Assembly (NCBI GenBank): GCA_022706685.1
Contig: JAKJCA010000008.1
Coordinates: 1-64,000, forward strand
DNA: 64,000 bases
Source: Bacillota bacterium
GTDB taxonomy: Bacteria; Bacillota; Clostridia; Oscillospirales; Acutalibacteraceae
Reading direction: 5' to 3'
Part shown: positions 57,767-64,000 of the stretch, piece by piece
Position numbering within the stretch: the first letter of the stretch is position 1
How the letters are laid out: each line of letters opens with the position of its first letter
Notes under the pieces: model-generated
Told to the model about the DNA's origin: nothing
Seen by the model: only the letters and a program-made list of their open reading frames with translations
Database searches by the model: none
Position numbers and translations under genes: made by a program

Positions 57767-59702
57767 GATTTCCGCCTTCGTTGATATATTCAACGCGTAC
57801 ATTTTTGAGCGCCGACGTCATCACCGTGTCGCCGCGCCGCTTGGCAAAAAGCATCACCAGCCGCGCATATTCCTTCCAGTTGCCTATAGTTTCATCGGCT
57901 GTGAGTGTCAGCCGGTTGGCTTTTTTTTCAAGCGGGCTGTAACGGCCGGCTTGGATGTTGAAAAAATAACGGTAAAAATCATATTGCTGTTCCAGCACTA
58001 CTTTTTCACGGCCGGGCAGACGGATGATATTTTTCTGGTAATTGTACAACTGGGCGGCAACGGCTTTATCGATATCGAAACTGGACAAAAACGGTTCAAT
58101 CTCCGCCCAGAACCTTTCGTAATCGTAAACGAGTTCCATGAAAGCGCCTTCTTCCAGAAACCAGCCCGTTTCGCCGAAGCGGGAATCCTGATAAGTCCAT
58201 TCGCCGCTTTCGATATCAAGGCACATCGCGCTGACGCGCTTGAAAAGCGGCCTTATCAGCGTTGTGTCCGCTTCAAGCACGTAATCCATCAGCCGGGTGT
58301 AGAAGTCCAGGTAAGCGATATCATGCTCGTGGCGCAGGTACATCGCGAAACAGCGCAGCAGGCCGATGTGGTGAAAGCACTGCAGGCAGGTGCAGAATGT
58401 CATGGCCCGGGCCATCATTGCCCGGCTCATATCGGCGGTTTCCACTACGACGTCGATGTATTCCCGTATCTCGCCTTCGCGCGGCGGTACAAAGCGGATG
58501 AAGTTGATGGGCATGCGCGCAATGACGATGCCGTACCGGTCGCGGTATTCCTGCTGTCCCATCAGCGAATTCGGGTAGACCTGGCAGGCGTAGACGGTGC
58601 AGTTGGTGTGCTGGCCTGCTTCAATCAGGTCGCAAAGCCCGCGGCAGAAAGAATCGTAAGTTTCGCCGGGCAGGCCGAGAATCATTTCCGTATAGGTCGG
58701 TATGCCTGCCTCGTTGTATTGCCGAAGCAGTTTTGAAAAGTTCTCGACCGTGAAATTCTTCCGGTTGACGTTTTCCAGCGCAGCGGTGTTCATCGACTGA
58801 TAAGCCAGCGTCGCGGCCTTGTTGGCTTTGTTGTCATAAAGCAGTTTGGAAATCTGGAACACGGTGTCATTGCTGTTTTTGGCATAGCAGCCGTTGAAAA
58901 TCAAGGGATAACCGGTTCGCTTTTTGACCTCGACGATATATTTCGCGATGTCCAGATCCCTTTCAAGGATGCCGAAGTTGGCGTCCGCGCAAAAAATGTA
59001 CTCCGCCTTTCTGGAAGCAAACCAGTCAACCTCGCTTTTGACGCGGCTCATGGGGATCGTTCTGATTTCTTTCGTAAAGCACCAGTCGCAATAGGCGCAG
59101 CGGTAAGGGCAGCCGCGGTTGGTCTCCATGATATAGCAGAATTCGTCTGCCCGGCCCGCGTCGATATACCTGTCAAACAAACCGGCCAAATAGGGGGAAG
59201 GGTAGTCGGCCAGATTGCCGGGGGCGGCATTTTTTGTTCTGCGCGGCCCGTCTGTGGCGCGGTAGGAAATATTGGGTACATCGTCGAGGCTGTTGCCGCC
59301 GGCCAGCGCGCGAAGCGCGGCAAGAAAGGACTCCTCGCTTTCCGCGTGAAAAAGCACGTCGACGAAGGGATTGTCGTTCAGCGCCGAGAAATCGTTGGTA
59401 ATCTGGTGTCCGCCGAAGAATATCAGGCAATCGGGATAACGCTCTTTGACTTTTTTCGCAAGGGCCTTGCTATACTCGTAGTTCCAGTTCAGGCAGGTAA
59501 ATGAGACGATCGCCGGATCTTTAATTTTTTTAAGGCAGGCGTCGACGCTTTCGTGCCGGAAAAGAAAATCCGCGATTTCGTATTCGCCGCGGACTGTTTC
59601 GTCCTGCCAGGCGAAGGCGGCGAGGCAGCCCGCGGAATAGGGTAAATAAACCGCGCGCTCATAGGTCATGCCGGACTGTACAAAATAGACTTTCTTTTTC
59701 AT
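57753..59702 (-). CDS. Cobalamin-dependent-type radical SAM enzyme, RS2 family copy 5 (CDWC subgroup)
   Basis: A 649-residue RS2 protein from ATG 59702, which overlaps the upstream stop by four bases. Y-L-P-Y-S-A-G, F-G-G-H-Q-I and H-A-E-S-E replace the usual V and G-E-G-E wording, so the N-terminal cobalamin-type site may be modified. Cluster motif R-G-C-P-Y-R-C-A-Y-C-D-W-C-F-T-K-E-I-R; this T-K-E-I-R stretch is shared with copy 1 at 40741. C-A-D-A-N-F-G and L-G-L-P-G-E-T-Y are normal. F-H-H-I-G-L-L-R-C-F lies in the C-terminal domain. It and copy 1 form a clear subpair. Confidence 0.86.
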   Translation of the reverse strand: MKKKVYFVQSGMTYERAVYLPYSAGCLAAFAWQDETVRGEYEIADFLFRHESVDACLKKIKDPAIVSFTCLNWNYEYSKALAKKVKERYPDCLIFFGGHQITNDFSALNDNPFVDVLFHAESEESFLAALRALAGGNSLDDVPNISYRATDGPRRTKNAAPGNLADYPSPYLAGLFDRYIDAGRADEFCYIMETNRGCPYRCAYCDWCFTKEIRTIPMSRVKSEVDWFASRKAEYIFCADANFGILERDLDIAKYIVEVKKRTGYPLIFNGCYAKNSNDTVFQISKLLYDNKANKAATLAYQSMNTAALENVNRKNFTVENFSKLLRQYNEAGIPTYTEMILGLPGETYDSFCRGLCDLIEAGQHTNCTVYACQVYPNSLMGQQEYRDRYGIVIARMPINFIRFVPPREGEIREYIDVVVETADMSRAMMARAMTFCTCLQCFHHIGLLRCFAMYLRHEHDIAYLDFYTRLMDYVLEADTTLIRPLFKRVSAMCLDIESGEWTYQDSRFGETGWFLEEGAFMELVYDYERFWAEIEPFLSSFDIDKAVAAQLYNYQKNIIRLPGREKVVLEQQYDFYRYFFNIQAGRYSPLEKKANRLTLTADETIGNWKEYARLVMLFAKRRGDTVMTSALKNVRVEYINEGGNHANG

Positions 59703-61648
59703 GTAGCCCCCGCATCCGGCTGCGTTTGGCCGTCCAGGTATTCCGTTTCGGTCTCGCCTTTGTTGCTGGTGTGCAGCGTCGCGCCCCTGCGCCGACCGTA
59801 CCAGACGGTTTCCCTGGCGTAGTCTTTCCAGTTCGCCGTTGCGTTGCCCGCGATGCGCAGGATGTTGCCCCGGATGACCGGCGCCTCGCGTCTGCCTGCG
59901 TAAACGCCGTCAAAGTAACCGTACCAGTCATACGCCAAGGTCAAAACAACCGCTTGTGTACCGGGCCTTTTAACGATAGCTCTCTGATAAGCGGCGAGGT
60001 CGGCATATACCCCGTCCTCCCAATGGAATGTGTCGAGAAAGGCTTTGATTTCATTCCAGAAGCGGTCGTATTGCAACAGGATTTCAAGAAAAGCGCCTTC
60101 CTCCGGGAACCAGGCGCCCTCGCCGAAAAGTTCGTTGCGGTACATCCATTTGCCGTCGGTCAGGTTTTCAAATTCCTTTCGGAACCGCTCGAAGAGTTCG
60201 TAAACGAGCGTACCTTTGGCCGAAACGGCGAATTCCAGCAGTCGGCGGTAGAAATCGATGTACTTCAAACCGTTTTCATTGCGCTGGTAAATCGCGAAAC
60301 AGCGCAGCAGCCCCAGATTATGAAAACATTGCACCAGGATGCTGAACAGGTTGGCCTTGACCCACTGGTCCCCGTTCAAGGTGTTTGTGCCGACGACCAG
60401 ATAGGAATACTCCGTTACCTCCTCGTCTTTTTCCGCGCTGTGTATATGGTTGAAAGGCATTTTGGCGACACGGATGCCGTGCTTTTTGATATATGCCGGC
60501 TGCGCCATCTCCGAGTTCGGCAGCATTTCGCAGTGGTAAACACTGATGGAATTGTGCTGGCCCGCTTCCAGCAGGCCGCAGATACCGTCGCAGAAACTGT
60601 CATACGTTTCGCCCGGCAACCCGAGGATTAGTTCCGAGTAGGAGGGGATACCCGCTGCGTTATATTTAGCCAGCAGGCCTGCGAACTTATCCAGCGTCAG
60701 GTTGAGGCGGTTGACGTTTTCAAGCGCGTCGTCGCTGAGCGTCTGGTAGGCGAGCGTCGCGCCCTTGTCCATTTCAACACTGTTGAGTTTCCTGCTGATT
60801 TCAAAAACGTTGTCGTCGCTGTTTTTTGCGTAGCAGGGCCGGAACACTTTCGGGTATCCGGTCCTCCGTTTGGCCTCGACCAGATAATCGACGATCTCCA
60901 GGTCTCGGCGGTACATGCCGAAGTTGGCGTCCGCGCAGAAACAATACTCGATTTTATTCTCAGCCAGCCAGTCAATCTCTGCCTTGATTCGCTCCATCGG
61001 GAAAAACCGAACTGTCTTACCTGCGCACCAGTCGCAGTAGGAACAGCGGTAAGGGCAGCCGCGGTTGGTCTCAAGCACCGCTAAAAAGTCCGTGCCGCGG
61101 TTCTCCGCAATCAGGTTGTCGAATACTCCCGACAAATAGGCGGAAGGGCAGCGTTCGAGCGCGGGAGGTCCCGCCTCCGGTGTGCTGACGACGCTTCCGT
61201 TTTCACGGTATGATATGCCGTTCACGGCATTCAGGGCCCCGGTGCCGAGCGCCGCCAGCAGCTGCGCAAAGGTTTCCTCGCCCTCTCCATGCACCAGAAT
61301 ATCGACGTATTCTTCCTTCTCCAGCATCGCCCCGCCCGGCGTGACATGATGGCCGCCGAAGACGATAAGGCATTCGGGGTGGAAGGCTTTGATTTTTTTC
61401 GCCAGCGCTTTGTTGTATTCGTAATTCCAAACACAGCATGAAAAACCGGCGAGGAAAGGGCTCTCCATCCGACCGGCGGCTTCGTCGAGCTTCTCGCGCC
61501 GGAAAATGAAGTCCTTAAACACGTAGCGTTCGCGTATCACGGCATCCTGCAGCGCGTAAGCCGCCAAAGCGCCCGCCGCGCAGGGAAAATACAGCGATTG
61601 GTCGAACGCAAAACCGGCCTGGATGAGATAGATATTCTTCTTACGCAT
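59699..61648 (-). CDS. Cobalamin-dependent-type radical SAM enzyme, RS2 family copy 6 (CDWC subgroup)
   Basis: A 649-residue RS2 protein starting at ATG 61648, inside the end of the upstream gene by eight bases. Y-F-P-C-A-A-G, F-G-G-H-H-V and H-G-E-G-E mark the cobalamin-type domain. Cluster motif R-G-C-P-Y-R-C-S-Y-C-D-W-C, then C-A-D-A-N-F-G, L-G-L-P-G-E-T-Y, E-A-G-Q-H-N-S. C-terminal F-H-N-L-G-L-L-R-C-F, and the end is Thr/Gln/Pro-rich. GC content is higher here than in the RS1 block. Second in transcription order of the array. Confidence 0.86.
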   Translation of the reverse strand: MRKKNIYLIQAGFAFDQSLYFPCAAGALAAYALQDAVIRERYVFKDFIFRREKLDEAAGRMESPFLAGFSCCVWNYEYNKALAKKIKAFHPECLIVFGGHHVTPGGAMLEKEEYVDILVHGEGEETFAQLLAALGTGALNAVNGISYRENGSVVSTPEAGPPALERCPSAYLSGVFDNLIAENRGTDFLAVLETNRGCPYRCSYCDWCAGKTVRFFPMERIKAEIDWLAENKIEYCFCADANFGMYRRDLEIVDYLVEAKRRTGYPKVFRPCYAKNSDDNVFEISRKLNSVEMDKGATLAYQTLSDDALENVNRLNLTLDKFAGLLAKYNAAGIPSYSELILGLPGETYDSFCDGICGLLEAGQHNSISVYHCEMLPNSEMAQPAYIKKHGIRVAKMPFNHIHSAEKDEEVTEYSYLVVGTNTLNGDQWVKANLFSILVQCFHNLGLLRCFAIYQRNENGLKYIDFYRRLLEFAVSAKGTLVYELFERFRKEFENLTDGKWMYRNELFGEGAWFPEEGAFLEILLQYDRFWNEIKAFLDTFHWEDGVYADLAAYQRAIVKRPGTQAVVLTLAYDWYGYFDGVYAGRREAPVIRGNILRIAGNATANWKDYARETVWYGRRRGATLHTSNKGETETEYLDGQTQPDAGAT

Positions 61649-63575
61649 TGCCGCCGTCCTTTGCCGTCACAAATCCGGAGAAGATATTCTTGCTTTCTTT
61701 TCGGCCGTACCAGACCACGTAGCGCGCGTAAGAAGCCCAGTCCGTCATGATGTCGCTGTCGGCGATTTTCAGCGTGATGCGCTGCCTGACCGGCGCCGCG
61801 CTTTCGCCTTTGAATTTGGCCGCGAAGTAGTCGTGCAGGTTGTACGCCAGGTCGAACTCGGCGGTTTTGCGGTTCGGCCTTTTGATGATGTTGCGCTGGT
61901 AAAGCAGCAAACTGTCAAAAAGGTCGTCGGGAAGTCCGAATGCGCGAAGGAAATCTGCGATTTCATCATAGAAAGTGTCGATCTCTCTGACGATTTTCAA
62001 AAAAGCGTATTCTTCGAACGGCCACGATATTTCCCCGAATTCGCTGTCATAACATAACAGCCCGCCCCGGCCCTCGACCACTTCGCGCAGGCGCCGGCGT
62101 ATGTCGGCGAAGACCCTCCCGCATACGCTTGCGGCGTGATGGTCGATGTAAGCGAGCAGCCGCTCATAAAAGTCAATGTAGGCCACCTTTTTTTCGTCGT
62201 GCAGGGCGATGGCGAAAAACTGCAGCAGGTTCATATGGTGGAAGCACTGCACGGTGTAGGAGAGCATATTGGTTTCAATCCACATGTCGTGGTCCATCGA
62301 AGCGGTTTTGGTGACGATTTGCGAATATTCCGGTATTTCGCCGCTGTCTTTCGACAGCGCCATGTGCGGCTGGTTGAGCGGTATTTTGCTGATGCCGATG
62401 CCGAAGCGCTCGATATAAGCGCGGCTCCCCATCGCGGAACACGGCAGCCACTCGCAGTTGTGCACATAGATGGCGTGGTGCTGCCCCGCTTCCATGAGCA
62501 TATTGAGCCCGTCGGCATAGCTTCTGTAGGTCTCGCCCGGCAGGCCGAGGATCAGTTCCGTATAGGTGGGGATATTCGCCGCGTTGTACAGGCGCATCAG
62601 TTTTTTATAATGCTGCAGGCTGACGTTGGTTCTCCCGACATTGGCGGACGCTTCGGGGCACAGCGTTTGAAAAGCCAGCGTGACCCCTTTGTTCATGTCG
62701 CTGTCATGCAGTTTCTTGCCGATGTTGTATATGCGCTGGCTGTTGTTCTTTGCGTATGACGTTTGAAACTTTTTCGGGTAACCGGTTGTGTTTTTTAATT
62801 CGATCAAACGGTCGATGATTTCCTCGTCGCGCGCAAGAATGCCGAAGTTTGCGTCGGCGCAGCCGAAAAACTCGATTTTTCGTTTGCAGGCCCATTCGAA
62901 TTCGTCGTAGACCCTTTGCAGCGGGAAACGCCTGATTTTGGCACGCAGGCTGCCCCAATCGCAGTAGGAGCAGCTGTACGCGCAGCCGCGGTTGGTTTCG
63001 AACATCAACTCGAAACTCAGTTCCGGATGGCCGCTGACGATGTCGTCAAAATACCCTTCCAGATACGGGGAGGGATAATCACAGCTGGAATACTCCTTGT
63101 AAGGCGTGTTGAAGGCTTTGCCGCCTTCACGGAAAGAAATGTTGGGGATTTCATGCAAATTCCCCTTGCCGAGCAGCGCAAGAAGGATTTGCCGCAGCGG
63201 TTCTTCCCCTTCTCCGTGCACGAGGATGTCCATATACGCGAAACGGTCCAGCAATTCGCCGCCAGGCGCCACATGGTGTCCGCCGAAGACGATGATGCAT
63301 CCCGGATATGCCCGCTTGAATTTTTCCGCGAGTATCTTGTTGTATTCGAAATTCCATACATAGGAAGAAAAACCGATCAGAAACGGTTCTTCGGCCTGGG
63401 CGACGCAGGTATCCGGATCTTCGCGCAGGAACTGGATTTTTTTCAATTCGCAGTTTTCCCGGATGACGGGGTCGCTGAAAACATAAGCCGCCACCGCGCC
63501 CGCCGCGTAAGGCAGATGGGCGGAGTTGCCGTAGAGGTAATTCGGTTGTATCATGTATATGTTCTTGCGGTTCAT
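61641..63575 (-). CDS. Cobalamin-dependent-type radical SAM enzyme, RS2 family copy 7 (CDWG subgroup)
   Basis: A 644-residue RS2 protein, first RS2 in the array, starting at ATG 63575 only three bases after the GT2 stop. H-L-P-Y-A-A-G, V-W-N-F-E-Y-N-K (73-80), F-G-G-H-H-V (97-102) and H-G-E-G-E (120-124) form the cobalamin-type domain. Cluster motif C198-x3-C202-x2-C205 with Ala in place of Pro after the first Cys (R-G-C-A-Y-S-C-S-Y-C-D-W-G). C-A-D-A-N-F-G, L-G-L-P-G-E-T-Y and E-A-G-Q-H-H follow. C-terminal T-A-S-M-D-H-D-M-W and F-H-H-M-N-L-L-Q-F-F, the latter like copy 2. Confidence 0.87.
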   Translation of the reverse strand: MNRKNIYMIQPNYLYGNSAHLPYAAGAVAAYVFSDPVIRENCELKKIQFLREDPDTCVAQAEEPFLIGFSSYVWNFEYNKILAEKFKRAYPGCIIVFGGHHVAPGGELLDRFAYMDILVHGEGEEPLRQILLALLGKGNLHEIPNISFREGGKAFNTPYKEYSSCDYPSPYLEGYFDDIVSGHPELSFELMFETNRGCAYSCSYCDWGSLRAKIRRFPLQRVYDEFEWACKRKIEFFGCADANFGILARDEEIIDRLIELKNTTGYPKKFQTSYAKNNSQRIYNIGKKLHDSDMNKGVTLAFQTLCPEASANVGRTNVSLQHYKKLMRLYNAANIPTYTELILGLPGETYRSYADGLNMLMEAGQHHAIYVHNCEWLPCSAMGSRAYIERFGIGISKIPLNQPHMALSKDSGEIPEYSQIVTKTASMDHDMWIETNMLSYTVQCFHHMNLLQFFAIALHDEKKVAYIDFYERLLAYIDHHAASVCGRVFADIRRRLREVVEGRGGLLCYDSEFGEISWPFEEYAFLKIVREIDTFYDEIADFLRAFGLPDDLFDSLLLYQRNIIKRPNRKTAEFDLAYNLHDYFAAKFKGESAAPVRQRITLKIADSDIMTDWASYARYVVWYGRKESKNIFSGFVTAKDGGNA

Positions 63576-63578
63576 GTT

Positions 63579-64000
63579 TCAGGATTCTCTCGGTTCTGCG
63601 GATTTGTTCGAGTCTTTACGTGCGAATCTGACCTTGAGCACGGTGTTGATGTATTTGCATTTGGTAAAAAAAGAGTTTTGCGAATCGCCCTGCTTGCGCA
63701 CCCGCCACATTGCGGGCACCTCGATGATAGGATAGCCGAGCCGCAGCATTCTCAGGTTCGTTTCCATCCCAATGGAAAAGCCTGTCGATTCCCATTTCAC
63801 AGAGAGCGTTTTGTCCACCGGCGCGAAACGGTAACCGTAGGTCAAATCTTTGACTTTTGTCCAAAACAGGACTTGAAGCATCTTGTTGAAAATAAAGTTG
63901 AGCGCCTTGTTGACACGGCCGTAGCCGTCAAAACCGCCGCCCCTGACCCAGCGCGAGGCGAGGATGATGGCGTCCGGGTGTTCTTTTGCGACGGCAATCA
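63579..64000 (-). CDS. GT2 glycosyltransferase, C-terminal part (runs off right edge)
   Basis: The last 140 or so residues of a family 2 glycosyltransferase; its start lies beyond the window. S-R-W-V-R-G-G-G-F-D-G-Y, L-T-Y-G-Y-R and E-V-P-A-M-W match the same places in the enzyme at 19926-20672, so the two are paralogues. The catalytic DxD region is not in view. It is directly followed by the RS2 array with a three-base gap, indicating that the array continues an operon that begins to the right of the window. Confidence 0.85.
   Translation of the reverse strand, partial: IAVAKEHPDAIILASRWVRGGGFDGYGRVNKALNFIFNKMLQVLFWTKVKDLTYGYRFAPVDKTLSVKWESTGFSIGMETNLRMLRLGYPIIEVPAMWRVRKQGDSQNSFFTKCKYINTVLKVRFARKDSNKSAEPRES

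Noticed and set aside
52633-60631. Plus-strand frames of about 300 codons over the RS2 array (52633-53571, 57765-58736, 59726-60631)
   Set aside because: They recur at matching places opposite the RS2 genes and carry no domain signal of their own.
1-64000. CRISPR arrays, tRNA or rRNA genes, insertion sequences, integrases
   Set aside because: Looked for regular direct repeats, cloverleaf-type ends and transposase motifs; none was recognised. The repetition seen is at the level of protein families.

Overview
The window looks like a piece of an anaerobic, probably Clostridia-like Firmicute chromosome. The signs are many radical SAM enzymes, AGGAGG-type ribosome sites, TTGACA/TATAAT-type promoters with 17-bp spacers, frequent TTG and GTG starts, and a dockerin-type domain at the left edge. 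The taxon is inferred. No rRNA, tRNA, transposase, integrase or CRISPR array was recognised.

Apart from the dockerin tail, almost every gene fits a glycan or lipid-linked-glycan theme, and three gene families are strongly expanded. RS1 is a family of ten cobalamin-binding-type radical SAM proteins of about 490 aa. RS2 is a second family of seven, about 645 aa each. MP is a family of ten polytopic membrane proteins of 320-433 aa with motifs Y-x2-G-F-x2-R-x3-G-S, G-R-[LF]-D-x-[YF] and D-W-D-R-W. With two SPASM-like radical SAM proteins this makes 19 radical SAM genes in 64 kb.

Layout. 1-253: end of a dockerin-domain protein. 365-4011 (+): UDP-N-acetylhexosamine 6-dehydrogenase and two MP genes. 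4039-6253 (-): reductase-type SDR and a radical SAM/SPASM-like protein. 6530-8134 (+): fucose-1-phosphate guanylyltransferase-like protein. 8221-15069 (-): MP, MP, fucokinase-like GHMP kinase, MP, MP. 15291-18390 (+): fused sugar kinase/uridylyltransferase and a dolichyl-phosphate-mannose-synthase-like GT2. 18580-26445 (-): a seven-gene module (SDR, TIM-barrel isomerase, GT2, MP, RS1, GT2, MP). 26677-33411 (-): four RS1 genes, each with its own promoter. 33660-37274 (+): GT2, DegT aminotransferase, RS1. 37459-42660 (-): RS2, GT-C-like membrane protein, SPASM-like radical SAM. 42803-51682 (+): four RS1 and two MP genes. 51829-64000 (-): a GT2 entering from the right, then six tandem RS2 genes.

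How the parts may work together (inference). The dehydrogenase, fucose kinase plus guanylyltransferase, fused kinase/uridylyltransferase, SDRs, isomerase and DegT enzyme would supply nucleotide sugars. The three GT2 proteins with C-terminal membrane helices would load sugars onto polyprenyl phosphate. The MP proteins and the 616-aa GT-C-like protein are candidate membrane transferases, polymerases or transporters using these lipid-linked sugars. The RS1 and RS2 enzymes would carry out radical chemistry, such as C-methylation or another carbon-centred change, on the sugars or their lipid carriers. No undecaprenyl-phosphate sugar-1-phosphate transferase, Wzx-type flippase or ABC exporter was recognised, so the locus probably depends on genes elsewhere or decorates an existing polymer. 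The reactions of RS1, RS2 and MP cannot be read from sequence alone.
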